DNA of 64,000 bases, from NCBI GenBank assembly GCA_020633195.1, contig JACKEC010000023.1, positions 124,001 to 188,000 on the forward strand, in the 5' to 3' direction. The notes beneath the pieces were generated by a model. The model made no database searches. It was given only the letters and a program-made list of their open reading frames with translations, and had not been told where the DNA came from. Each line of letters starts with the position of its first letter. Position 1 is the first letter of the stretch. This DNA comes from Sandaracinaceae bacterium (GTDB lineage Bacteria; Myxococcota_A; Polyangia; Polyangiales; Sandaracinaceae). Position numbers and translations under genes: made by a program. Positions 40,817-49,043 of the stretch are shown in pieces.

Positions 40817-42022
40817 TCAGGCGGCCGCGGCGAGGATCGGGATCGCGAGGTCGAGCGCCGCGTCGAGATCGTCGAGCGCGATCATCAGCGGCGGCAGGAG
40901 CCGCACGATCGAGCCGTGCGTGTCCTTGGCGAGGACGCCGGCGGCGGCGAGGTCGTGCGCCACCTGCTTGGCCACCCGCTCGCGGTACTCGACCGCGATC
41001 ATGAGCCCGCGGCCGCGCACGTCGGCGAAGCGCGCGAGCGGGAGCTCGGCCCGCAGCCGCTCGAGCGCGTGCGCGCCGAGGCGCGCTGAACGGTCGCAGA
41101 GGCCCTCGTCCTCGATCACGTCGAGCGCGGCGAGGGTCGACGCGGCGGCGAGGGGGTTGCCGCCGTAGGTCGAGCCGTGCGAGCCGGGGGTGAACACGTC
41201 CATCACCTCGCGGTCCGCGCACACGCACGAGACCGGGTACACGCCGCCCGAGAGCGCCTTGCCGAGGATCAGCACGTCGGGCCGCGCGTCCTCGTGCTCG
41301 AACGCGAACATGCGACCCGTCCGGCCGAGCCCCGTCTGGATCTCGTCCCAGGCGAGGAGCACGCGGTGGGCGAGGGTGATCTCGCGGACCCGCCGCATCC
41401 AGCCGTCGGGCGCGATGCGGACGCCGCCTTCACCTTGGACCGGCTCGAAGAGCACGCCGACGGTGCTCGGGCCGATCGCGCGCTCGAGCGCGTCCGCGTC
41501 GCCGAACGGCACGAGCGTGAAGCCCGGCGTGTAGGGGCCGAACCCGCGGCGGTACTCCGGCTCGTCCGAGAACGAGACGATGGTGGTCGTGCGGCCGTGG
41601 AAGTTGCCCGCCGCGACGACGATCTCCTGGTCGCCCTCGGCCACGCCCTTGTGCTCGAGCCCCCAGCGCCGCATCGCCTTGATCGCGGTCTCGACCGCCT
41701 CGGCGCCCGTGTTCATCGGCAGCACCTTCTCGAAGCCGGTGAGCTCCGCGATGCGCTCGAGCATCGGCCCCACGCGGTCGTTGTGGAACGCGCGCGAGGT
41801 GAGGGTGAGGCGCTGGGCTTGCTCCACGAGCGCGGCGACGATCCGCGGGTGACAGTGGCCTTGGGACACCGCCGAGTAGGCGCCGAGGAAGTCGTAGTAG
41901 CGCCGGCCCTCCACGTCCCAGAGGAAGGCCCCTTCGCCGCGACACAGCACGACGCCGAGGGGCGCGTAGTTGTGGGCGCCGAACCGGTCGGCGCGGTCGA
42001 TGTGCGCTTCGGTGAGGGTCAT
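40817..42022 (-). CDS. rocD: Ornithine aminotransferase
   Basis: Protein of 401 aa from the ATG at 42022. Class III PLP aminotransferase with GAYSAVSQGHCHPRIVAAL, MNTGAEAVETAIKAMRRW, AAGNFHGRTTTIVSFS, LLAWDEIQTGLGRTGRMFAFEHED and the PLP Lys in LILGKALSGGVYPVS. The sequence around HGSTYGGNPLAAASTLAALDVI and the length fit RocD (ornithine to glutamate-5-semialdehyde) rather than the related ArgD/GABA enzymes, though by-eye discrimination is limited. It acts in arginine breakdown or proline synthesis. Gene stands alone; 110 bp separate it from the AgmX-like gene. Confidence 0.88.
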   Translation of the reverse strand: MTLTEAHIDRADRFGAHNYAPLGVVLCRGEGAFLWDVEGRRYYDFLGAYSAVSQGHCHPRIVAALVEQAQRLTLTSRAFHNDRVGPMLERIAELTGFEKVLPMNTGAEAVETAIKAMRRWGLEHKGVAEGDQEIVVAAGNFHGRTTTIVSFSDEPEYRRGFGPYTPGFTLVPFGDADALERAIGPSTVGVLFEPVQGEGGVRIAPDGWMRRVREITLAHRVLLAWDEIQTGLGRTGRMFAFEHEDARPDVLILGKALSGGVYPVSCVCADREVMDVFTPGSHGSTYGGNPLAAASTLAALDVIEDEGLCDRSARLGAHALERLRAELPLARFADVRGRGLMIAVEYRERVAKQVAHDLAAAGVLAKDTHGSIVRLLPPLMIALDDLDAALDLAIPILAAAA

Positions 42023-42132
42023 CGATCCCCAAGTACGCACCGCCGCGGAGCGGGCCGCGGATGATGACGATGGACGGAACGACGACGCGCCCCGCCGGAG
42101 CGGAGCGCGTCGAAGGGAGAGGGGGCCGGGGG

Positions 42133-43590
42133 CTACTGGTCGGACGTGAGCAGGAAGGGGTAGTTGACGCCCACGGGCATCCCGCCGTCGGGCTGCGGGA
42201 AGCTCCAGCGACGCACCGCGTTGGCGATGCACGACTCGACCGAGGCGTTGGCGAGGGTGCTGCTCGCGACCGTGGAGGCCTGCACCACGCCGTTGCCGTC
42301 GACGGTCCAGCTCACGACCACGCGGCCCTCGATGCTCGGGTTGGTGCTCAGGCCCTGCTCGTAGCAGAAGCGGACCTGGTTGAGGTTGCGGCGCACGACC
42401 CGGCGGATGGCCTCGCGGCTGAGGCCGCCGCGGACGACCGCGTTGCCGCTGATGGGCGACACGTCCGCGCCGCGGCGCTGCCGGAGGGCGCCGACGCCGT
42501 GACCGTAGCGGCCGGTGCCGTTGCCGTGACCGCAGTCCCGACCGCGGCCGCAGGAGCCGATGGTGCCGAGGTTGCCCACGCCGTAGGTGCCCTGCCCGGT
42601 GCCGCCCGCGCCGCGGCCGGTGCCGCGCATGCCGAGGCCGTAGGTGCCGAAGCTGTCACCCTGCGCGTCGCCCATCAGCTCGCCGAGCGCGTTCGTGTCG
42701 TCGAAGCCGTGCGCCTGGTCGGCGCCGAAGGGGGAGGTCGGCACGTTCCACGAGCCCATGAGCGCGGCCACGGTCCCGATGGTGCTGCTGGTCGCGATGT
42801 TCTCGCGGATGCGCTCGCGCGCCATCTCGGGGGTCTCGTCGCTGCCGCGGATCGCGAACCGGCGGTTCGTCTGGGGGGCGTCGTCGCGGCCGCTGTCGCC
42901 CGACTCGCCCTCGTGGGCCTGCCCCGCGTCGCCGGCGGACTCGGTGGAGTCGGCCTCCCACTCGACGGGCTCCTCGGGCACCACCTCCGGCGCCGCGTCG
43001 AGGTACTGGACCATGCGGTCGGTCGCCGAGACCGTGTCGAGGCTGAGCGCGCTGGTGTGCGGGGGCATGAAGTAGAACATCACGAGGAAGAGCGCGTGCA
43101 CGCCGACCGAGACGCCGACCCACGCGTAGCGTCGCCACACGACCGGCGCGGCGGCCGCGATGGACTTGCCGGCGAACGTCGGCCGCACGACCACGGACAG
43201 CCCGGCGTGGTCGATCTGCGCGGTCGCGCCGTCCGGGAGCGGGTAGAGCGACGCGCCCGCGAGGTCCGCGTAGGGCGTCAGCTTCCCTTCCTCCTGCAGC
43301 TCGGCGAACGTCTTCGTCGCGTCCCCGGCGCGGACCGTCCCGGTGGCGCCCGCGGGGAGGACGCAGAAGAGGCGCCCGCCCTGCTCGACCACGGCGGGGA
43401 ACGCCTCGGCGACGTCCCCGACCTGCTCGATCACGACATCGCGCGGCGGGCTCACGTGCTCGACGTGGAGCACGTTCTCGCCCCACATCACGACGACCTC
43501 GACGGCGCTGTCGCTCGTCTCCACCTCGGCCGGGTTGATGGGCGGTGCGCTCGCGGTGATGCCCCAGCTCGTCTCGTTGCTCGCGTCCAT
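42133..43590 (-). CDS. AgmX/PglI-type protein (TonB-like C-terminus)
   Basis: Protein of 485 aa. Start ATG at 43590 with AGGGAG upstream. N-terminal part (about residues 20-150) is the beta domain seen in AgmX proteins (VEVVVMWGENVLHVEHVSP, GRLFCVLPAGATGTVRAG). One transmembrane helix near 180 (AWVGVSVGVHALFLVMFYF), an acidic periplasmic linker, a Gly-rich stretch with CGRGRDCGHGNGTG, and a C-terminal domain VVRRNLNQVRFCYEQGLSTNPSIEGRVVVSWTVDGNGVV (partly quoted) that is TonB-like. In Myxococcus AgmX-class proteins are linked to gliding motility and envelope transport. Exact role here unknown. Confidence 0.88.
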   Translation of the reverse strand: MDASNETSWGITASAPPINPAEVETSDSAVEVVVMWGENVLHVEHVSPPRDVVIEQVGDVAEAFPAVVEQGGRLFCVLPAGATGTVRAGDATKTFAELQEEGKLTPYADLAGASLYPLPDGATAQIDHAGLSVVVRPTFAGKSIAAAAPVVWRRYAWVGVSVGVHALFLVMFYFMPPHTSALSLDTVSATDRMVQYLDAAPEVVPEEPVEWEADSTESAGDAGQAHEGESGDSGRDDAPQTNRRFAIRGSDETPEMARERIRENIATSSTIGTVAALMGSWNVPTSPFGADQAHGFDDTNALGELMGDAQGDSFGTYGLGMRGTGRGAGGTGQGTYGVGNLGTIGSCGRGRDCGHGNGTGRYGHGVGALRQRRGADVSPISGNAVVRGGLSREAIRRVVRRNLNQVRFCYEQGLSTNPSIEGRVVVSWTVDGNGVVQASTVASSTLANASVESCIANAVRRWSFPQPDGGMPVGVNYPFLLTSDQ

Positions 43591-43789
43591 GATGCTCGTC
43601 TCCCTCTTCCGGGCGCGCTCGACGCGCACCCCTCCATCGTCCTCGGTGACCGGGCTGGCCTTCGCGCCCTCGGCGGGCCGCCCTCTCACCGTTCTCGCGA
43701 GTTCCGACAGCGGCCTCGGGGGGAGGTTCCGGGCGGGGTTCGAAAAAAGATCGGCGCTCGGCCCGCCTCGAACGCCTCGGAAACTGGAG

Positions 43790-43795
43790 TAGCCT
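43790..43795 (+). promoter_or_regulatory. Putative -10 (TAGCCT), leaderless start
   Basis: TAGCCT ends 6 nt before the ATG at 43802; no Shine-Dalgarno between. Confidence 0.55.
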
Positions 43796-43801
43796 GCCGC
43801 G

Positions 43802-44716
43802 ATGCGCGACGAGCTCCTCCTCTACTCCACCGGCGCCTACGCCTATCTGCGCGACGCGCTGCTCGGCGAGGGGCGCGTGGCCGGCGCGATCACCCGGACC
43901 GACTTCCCGGACGGCGAGCGCATGTTCCGCATCGGCGAGAACGTGGACGGCCGCGAGGTCGTGCTCGTCGGCGGCACCCTCGACGACGCCTCCACGCTCG
44001 AGCTCTACGACCTCGCGACGGGGCTCGTGACCGGAGGCGCCCGGCGGCTGACGCTGGTGCTCCCGTACTTCGGCTACTCGACCATGGAGCGCGCCGTCCG
44101 CGCGGGCGAGATCGTCACCGCGAAGTGCCGTGCGCGGCTGCTCTCCTCGATCCCGCCAGCCTCGTACGGCAACCGCATCCTGATGCTCGATCTCCACTCC
44201 GAGGGCATCCCGCACTACCTCGAGGGCGAGATCCGCGGCTTCCACGTCTACGCGAAGGAGATCGTCAAGGACGCGGCGCGCGAGCTCGCGGGGCAAGACT
44301 TCGTGCTCGCGTGCACCGACGCGGGCCGGGCGAAGTGGGTGGAGTCGCTCGCCAACGACCTCGGCGTGACGGCGGCGTTCATCTTCAAGCGGCGGCTGTC
44401 GGGGGCCGAGACGGAGGTGCTCTCCACCTCCGCGCAGGTCGAGGGGCGCACGGTCGTGATCTACGACGACATGATCCGGACCGGCGGCTCGCTCCGAAAG
44501 GCGGCGCTCGCGTATCGCGACGCCGGCGCGACGCGCATCTTCGCCATCGCCACGCACGGCGTCTTCCCGGGCGACTCCTACGATCGGCTCATGGCCTCGG
44601 GGCTCTTCGAGCGCATCGTCGTGACCGACTCGCACCCCCGCGCGCGCGAGCTCGCGAGCGGGTCCCTCGACGTGCGCAGCGTGGCGGGCGTGTTCAGCCC
44701 GCACCTGGCGGTCTGA
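43802..44716 (+). CDS. Ribose-phosphate pyrophosphokinase-family protein (divergent)
   Basis: Protein of 304 aa, the length of Prs. Shared features: TDFPDGERMFRIGENVDGREVVLVGG, LVLPYFGYSTMERAVRAGEIVTAKCRARLL, RILMLDLHSEGIPHYLEG, the PRPP-loop VVIYDDMIRTGGSLRKAAL, and FAIATHGVFPGDSYD (quoted in part). The usual SPDxGGxxRA segment reads ACTDAGRAKWVES instead, and the FSN..mELL segment is altered, so it is a divergent paralogue. Reaction would be ribose-5-phosphate plus ATP to PRPP; activity is uncertain. Divergent from the AgmX-like gene. Confidence 0.82.
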   Translation: MRDELLLYSTGAYAYLRDALLGEGRVAGAITRTDFPDGERMFRIGENVDGREVVLVGGTLDDASTLELYDLATGLVTGGARRLTLVLPYFGYSTMERAVRAGEIVTAKCRARLLSSIPPASYGNRILMLDLHSEGIPHYLEGEIRGFHVYAKEIVKDAARELAGQDFVLACTDAGRAKWVESLANDLGVTAAFIFKRRLSGAETEVLSTSAQVEGRTVVIYDDMIRTGGSLRKAALAYRDAGATRIFAIATHGVFPGDSYDRLMASGLFERIVVTDSHPRARELASGSLDVRSVAGVFSPHLAV

Positions 44717-44764
44717 CCGCGAGTTGGCCTCGCCCACGCGCCTCGGGTCATACTCGCCCTCCCG

Positions 44765-46414
44765 ATGCGTCGCCTGGGTCCTCTCGTCGTCCTGTTCGCG
44801 CTGTGCGTCGCCGCTCCGGCCTCCGCGCAGTCGGTCCGGCTGGATCAGTACCGCGCGGCGCAGACCCCGACGGATGGCTTCTCCCTGTCGCGGCCCAACG
44901 CGCACGGGCACCTCTCGTTCGGCGTCCGGCTGGACGTCGACTACGCGCTGAACCCGCTCGTCTATCAGCTGCGCGCGTCGGACTCGTCGACGGAGATCTC
45001 CCCGATCGTCGAGCACCTCCTCGCGGGCCAGCTCGGCGTCTCGTTCAGCCTGTTCGAGCGCATCGTCCTCTTCGTCGGCCTGCCCGTGCACCTGGTGATG
45101 GAGGGCACGCAGATCGACGGTCAGCCGCGCGCCGACGGAACGAGCCTGGGCGACCTGGGCTTCGGGGTCCGGGGTCGGCTCTTCGGTGAGGAGGACGACC
45201 CGTTCGCGCTCGCGCTGCAGGTGTCGGGCACGGCCCCGACGGCGCAGGCCGCGCGCTTCCAGAGCCGCTTCGCGGGGGAGGGCGACTGGACGATCCATCC
45301 CGAGCTGCTGTTCGAGATCCGGATCGCCGAGATCGTTCGCATCACCGGCAACGCGGGCGCGCTGGTCCGGCGCGAGCAGGACTTCGGGCGGCTCCGCGTG
45401 GGCCACGAATTCACGTGGGGCGGCGCGTTCACCGTCGCGGTGGTGCCCGACACGTTCGAGCTGACGATCGAGTCCTGGGGCGCGTCGGCGCTCGACTCGC
45501 GCTTCGGCGACGCGCAGGTCTCGCCCATCGAGCTCGTGGGGGGCCTCCGCGTGCTGCCGGTGGAGGGCATGACGATCGGCGCCGCCGCGGGGACCGGCGT
45601 CGCGCGCGGCTACGGCGCCGGGGACTTCCGCGCGATCTTCACGCTCGGCTACGCGACCCCCGGCGAGCGGCCGGTCGGCGATCGCGATGGCGACGGCTTG
45701 AACGACGACGTCGACCAGTGCCCCGACGAGCCCGAGGACGCCGACGCGTTCGAGGACGACGACGGGTGCCCGGACCCGGACAACGATCGAGACGGCATCC
45801 TCGACGGCCCCGACGCGTGCCCGAACGAGGCCGAGGACATGGACGGCCTCGGGGACGAGGACGGCTGCCCGGAGGAGGACTTCGATCAGGACGGCGTCCC
45901 CGACGTCACCGACCGATGCCCGACCGTACCGGGGATGGCGAGCGCACCTCGTCCCGAGTGCACGGGCTGCCCCACCTGCGAGGAAGAGCCGCCGCCGCCG
46001 GTCTACGAGCCGCCGCCGCCCCGCCCCGAGCCCGCGCCGCCGGTCGGCCCGCGCGTCCTCTTCGACATCGGCCGGCACGAGCTGCGCCCGAGCGCACGAG
46101 CCTCGCTCCAGCAGCTCCTCGAGTATTTCCAGGCGCACCCCAACACCACCGTGATCGTCGAGGGCCACGCCGACTTCCGCGGCAACGAGCCCGACAACGA
46201 CATTCTCAGTCGACAGCGCGCCCGCCGCGTCGTCGTCTGGCTGTTCAATCACGGCATCGAGCGCTCCCGCATGATCGGCGTCGGCTGCGGCGAGGCCTAC
46301 CCCGCCGAGCCCAACGCCACCCGCGCCGGCCGCCAAGCGAACCGCCGCGTCGAGCTGCGCCCGTCGTCCGGCGCCCCCGCCGACCGCCCAGGCTGCACGC
46401 CGATCCTCCGCTGA
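44765..46414 (+). CDS. OmpA-family outer-membrane protein with TSP3 calcium repeats
   Basis: Protein of 549 aa. Signal peptide ending APASAQ, an N-terminal beta-barrel-like part (to about residue 300), TSP type-3 calcium repeats (DRDGDGLNDDVDQCPDEPED, DNDRDGILDGPDACPNEAED, DQDGVPDVTDRCPTVPG), a Cys pair and Pro-rich linker, and a C-terminal OmpA domain (VLFDIGRHELRPSARASLQ; IVEGHADFRGNEPDNDILSRQRARRV) that binds peptidoglycan. It tethers the outer membrane to the wall. CATACT ends 10 nt upstream of the ATG and may be a -10. Confidence 0.92.
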   Translation: MRRLGPLVVLFALCVAAPASAQSVRLDQYRAAQTPTDGFSLSRPNAHGHLSFGVRLDVDYALNPLVYQLRASDSSTEISPIVEHLLAGQLGVSFSLFERIVLFVGLPVHLVMEGTQIDGQPRADGTSLGDLGFGVRGRLFGEEDDPFALALQVSGTAPTAQAARFQSRFAGEGDWTIHPELLFEIRIAEIVRITGNAGALVRREQDFGRLRVGHEFTWGGAFTVAVVPDTFELTIESWGASALDSRFGDAQVSPIELVGGLRVLPVEGMTIGAAAGTGVARGYGAGDFRAIFTLGYATPGERPVGDRDGDGLNDDVDQCPDEPEDADAFEDDDGCPDPDNDRDGILDGPDACPNEAEDMDGLGDEDGCPEEDFDQDGVPDVTDRCPTVPGMASAPRPECTGCPTCEEEPPPPVYEPPPPRPEPAPPVGPRVLFDIGRHELRPSARASLQQLLEYFQAHPNTTVIVEGHADFRGNEPDNDILSRQRARRVVVWLFNHGIERSRMIGVGCGEAYPAEPNATRAGRQANRRVELRPSSGAPADRPGCTPILR

Positions 46415-46440
46415 CCGAGGGGGGGTCGCGTCCAGCGCGC

Positions 46441-46616
46441 CCACGCCGCCGGCTCAGGGTCGGGGACGCCCACGCCGCCCGCTCAGGGTCGGGGACGCTC
46501 AGGGTCGGGGACGCTGTTCATCTTGTTGTCTTTTCTCCGCGTCGCGCACCGGACGCCGCCGGCTCGGGTCGGGGACGCTGTTCATCTTGTTGTCTTTTCT
46601 CCGCGTCGCGCACCGG
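46441..46616 (+). repeat. Tandem repeat array, subfamily B of the dispersed repeat
   Basis: Short units CTCAGGGTCGGGGACG recur at about 46453, 46482 and 46498. They lead into two full copies starting at 46507 and 46571: GGGGACGCTGTTCATCTTG, TTGTCTTTTCTCCGC, GTCGCGCACCGG. The unit differs from subfamily A by GCTG for GGAG. Confidence 0.8.
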
Positions 46617-46619
46617 GTG

Positions 46620-46628
46620 GAGCGGCCG
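46620..46628. repeat. 9-bp target-site duplication (left)
   Basis: GAGCGGCCG, repeated exactly at 48001-48009 on the other side of the IS256-family element. Confidence 0.9.
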
Positions 46629-48000
46629 AGGGTGTCAGAGATTTCGTGTACGGCGCTGGCGGCAGTGGTTCATGAGTGAAAGCGGTCCTCGAAGAGGATG
46701 GCGAACTGCAAGCGAGCCTGCCCCCATGTGCGACGATCCTGGTGACCCCAGGTCTTCATCGCATTGCGGATGGCGAGATACAAGAGCTTGAGGGCGGCCT
46801 GCTCCGTGGGCATGTGGCCACGGGTCTTGAGCGTCTTGCGGAGCATCCGGTTCAACGCCTCGATGGCGTTCGTCGTGTAGACCGCGCGACGGATCTCGGT
46901 AGGGAACGTCAGGAAGGGGATGACCTCGGCCCAGCGGTCCCTCCAGACCTTGGCGACCATGGGGTAGCGACGGCCCCATTTGGCGTCGACCGCGTCCAGG
47001 GCGCGTTCGGCCTCCTCCGCGGTTGCGGCGTTGTAGACGGCGCGCAGGTCGCGGCAAACCGACTTGCGATCGTTCCAGCTCACGTAGCGGGTCGAGCTGC
47101 GGATCATGTGCACGATGCAGGTCTGGAAGACGGTCCGCGGGAAGGCCGCCTCGACCGCCTGGGGGAGTCCTCGCAGCCCGTCGGCGCACAGCACGAGGAT
47201 GTCTTCGACCCCCCGTTGCTTGAGCTCCTCGAGGATGGCGAGCCAGAACTTGGCGCCCTCGGTCTGCTGCACCCACATGCCAAGCACCTCTTTGTCGCCC
47301 TCCATCGAGACGCCCACGACGAGGTACACGGCTTGGTTCTTCACCGACGACTGGTCGCGGATCTTCACCACTAGCGCGTCCAGGTAGACGACCGGGTACA
47401 GCCGCTCGAGGGCACGGGATTGCCACGCCTTCAGCTCGTCGATCACCGCGTCCGTCGCGCGGCTGATCAGGTCCGGGCTCACGTCGACGCCGTAGACCTC
47501 GGCCAAGTGCGCGCGGATCTCCCGCGTGCTCATCCCGCGCGCGTACATGGACACGATCTTGTCGTCGAACCCGTCGAAGTGGCGTTGGTGCTTCGGGATG
47601 ATCTGCGGCTCGAACGTCCCGTCGCGATCGCGAGGGACGCGCACCTCGATGGGGCCCTGATCCGTCCGCACCGTCTTGCGGCCCGCGCCGTTGCGACGAT
47701 TCGTCTGGCTCGGCACCGGCGCCTCCCCGGGCTCGTAGCCGAGGTGGTGGCTGAGTTCCGCTTCCATCGCGCGGCTCACCAGCGCGGTCGTCAGCTGCTT
47801 CAGCAGGCCATCCGCGCCGATGAGGTCCTCGGGCGACTGGTAGTCCCCCAGCAGCTCGTCGAGGAGCTCAGGCCTGATCCGCGGGCGCTCCTTCGGCGGC
47901 TTGGGCGAGATCGAGCCCTTCTTCTTCTTCTTGTCGTCGGTCATCCGGGTCTCCTCCGGTCAGAGAACCGTCAGGCCGAACACGAAATTCCAGACACTCC
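46629..48000 (-). mobile_element. IS256-family insertion sequence (1372 bp)
   Basis: Ends are imperfect 26-bp inverted repeats (46629-46654 and 47975-48000, about 20 of 26 matching, core ATTTCGTGT). Each is flanked by the same 9-bp sequence GAGCGGCCG, the usual IS256 target-duplication length. One complete transposase gene fills the element. The insertion lies right at the outer end of a subfamily B dispersed repeat. The intact ends and gene suggest recent, possibly still active transposition. Confidence 0.93.
46670..47944 (-). CDS. IS256-family transposase
   Basis: Protein of 424 aa, full length. N-terminal part with helix-turn-helix-like DGLLKQLTTALVSRAMEAELSHHLGY; catalytic DDE core visible as the Asp in VVYLDALVVKIRD, the Asp in ILVLCADGLRGLPQAVEAAFP (quoted to G) and the Glu in TTNAIEALNRMLRKTLKTRG. 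FQTCIVHMIRSS matches the C-x(2)-H region of IS256. ATG at 47944. Acidic and Lys-rich N-terminal tail (MTDDKKKKKGSIS). Nothing is disrupted in the frame. Confidence 0.97.
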   Translation of the reverse strand: MTDDKKKKKGSISPKPPKERPRIRPELLDELLGDYQSPEDLIGADGLLKQLTTALVSRAMEAELSHHLGYEPGEAPVPSQTNRRNGAGRKTVRTDQGPIEVRVPRDRDGTFEPQIIPKHQRHFDGFDDKIVSMYARGMSTREIRAHLAEVYGVDVSPDLISRATDAVIDELKAWQSRALERLYPVVYLDALVVKIRDQSSVKNQAVYLVVGVSMEGDKEVLGMWVQQTEGAKFWLAILEELKQRGVEDILVLCADGLRGLPQAVEAAFPRTVFQTCIVHMIRSSTRYVSWNDRKSVCRDLRAVYNAATAEEAERALDAVDAKWGRRYPMVAKVWRDRWAEVIPFLTFPTEIRRAVYTTNAIEALNRMLRKTLKTRGHMPTEQAALKLLYLAIRNAMKTWGHQDRRTWGQARLQFAILFEDRFHS

Positions 48001-48009
48001 CGAGCGGCC
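48001..48009. repeat. 9-bp target-site duplication (right)
   Basis: GAGCGGCCG, exact match to 46620-46628; its last G is shared with the first G of the repeat at 48009. Confidence 0.9.
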
Positions 48010-48944
48010 GGGGACGCTGTTCATTTTTTGTCTTTCTCCACGCAACCCACCCGCGCGCGCACCGATGAGACGCACATGCCTCAACACGCCGTCACTGGCC
48101 ACCGTGGCCATCCATCTCTCGCTTGTCGACGTTTCCATTCCTCGCGATGACGTCGACCGTCGCTACTCCTCGACGCCATTCGGACGCCACGAACGTTGGG
48201 ACTGGAAGGGCTGCTGGGCGCTGATGTCGCCACACCCACCAGCGCCGTACCTCTCGCTCCAGCCTGCTCTTCTTCCATGCCGCTTGCGCGCCAGTTCCAC
48301 GTTCGAGGGACGCGACCTCGCTCGCCCGCCACCGCCCAGCGATCTACACGGTGAAGCCGGAGTCGTCTCAGCCGGATGGTTGCCTACCACCACCGAAACC
48401 CCGTCGCCGCAGGCGTGGTGCTACGACCGAGCGACTCCACGTGGACGAGCCATCGAGTCTTCCTTCGGCTCGACCCCGCCCCGCGCTGGTTCGACGTGGA
48501 GTGGGCGCTCGACGTCTGCGGGTTCCGAGACACGGCCGCGGGCCGGCGGCGCTTCGACGAGTTCGTGATGGAGGTCGCTCTCGATGACCTCCCGTGGATC
48601 AGCCATGACCCGGACCCTCGGGACCGATGCCTCGACCTTCCCGGGGACCCGGCGGGCCTTCACGAGCTCATTCGGGTGGGTCGCGAGCTGGGCAACATGG
48701 GACCCGCGGAGCCGATCGACTCGCGCACGCGCGCGGTGGTCAGGGTTCGCGTGGCCATCGCTCACGTCGCCACGCGCGACCTCGGCATCCGTCACGTCGA
48801 CGTGGCTCGTCGACTTGGCGTGACCGCTGGGGCGCTGTCCAACGCCTTGGCTCATTTTCGAGACGATGACGAGGTGTGCGCGCTGACCGATCGCCTGCGC
48901 GAGCGATGGGGAAGCGAAAACACAACATCATGAACAGCGTCCCC
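48009..48944 (+). mobile_element. Decayed RAYT-type element with inverted terminal repeats
   Basis: Left end 48009-48042 (GGGGACGCTGTTCATTTTTT...GTCTTTCTCCAC) and right end 48914-48944 (reverse complement of GGGGACGCTGTTCATGATG...TTTTCGC) are inverted copies of the subfamily B repeat. Between them is a fragment encoding the C-terminal part of a Y1/REP-associated tyrosine transposase. The 5' half (48043-48375) holds no recognisable HUH domain, so the element has lost its catalytic part. Adjacent repeats in the window are probably its mobilised ends. Confidence 0.7.
48376..48933 (+). pseudogene. RAYT-type transposase, C-terminal remnant
   Basis: 185 codons open from ATG 48376. The beginning MVAYHHRNPVAAGVVLRPSD..WTSHRVFLRL matches the segment after the catalytic Tyr in Y1/RAYT transposases (consensus YxxxNPVxAGxVxxPxxxxWSSH). 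The C-terminal helix-turn-helix ARRLGVTAGALSNALAHFRD is of the DnaA-like type found in RAYTs. The HUH (HxH) motif and catalytic Tyr of the N-terminal domain are missing upstream in all frames. The stop codon lies inside the right terminal repeat. Not functional for transposition as it stands. Confidence 0.7.
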
Positions 48945-49007
48945 AAGTCCTCGGGCTGGGAGTGAGCGCGCTCACGGGCGGCGATTGCACCCCATAGCAG
49001 CGCGTGA

Positions 49008-49043
49008 GAAGTACGACTTCCAGCATGCTGAAAGTTGTACTTC
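49008..49043. promoter_or_regulatory. 36-bp near-perfect palindrome across a start codon
   Basis: Outer arms GAAGTAC (49008-49014) and GTACTTC (49037-49043), inner arms ACTT..CAGCATGCTG..AAGT. Two pairs are unmatched in DNA (one is G-U in RNA). The ATG at 49025 is in the exact centre (GCATGC). Possible operator or, if in the mRNA, a start-codon hairpin. Confidence 0.6.

Noticed and set aside
43732..43765. A/T-richer GGTTCGAAAAAAGATCGG considered as tRNA 3' end or terminator
   Set aside because: No acceptor or D/anticodon arms can be folded around it and no GC stem precedes the A-run in the right direction.
42061..45189. Long plus-strand frame joining the AgmX antisense and Prs out-of-frame sequence
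   Set aside because: Crosses real genes in wrong frames; no start signal or domain.
42656..46444. Very long open frame on the minus strand across the AgmX, Prs and OmpA genes (over 1200 codons)
   Set aside because: It is antisense to clear genes, is Arg/Gly/Ala-rich without any domain, and is explained by lack of stops at this GC content.
48081..48393. Short minus-strand frames upstream of the RAYT remnant
   Set aside because: No similarity to any transposase part and no start signal; part of the element's filler DNA.
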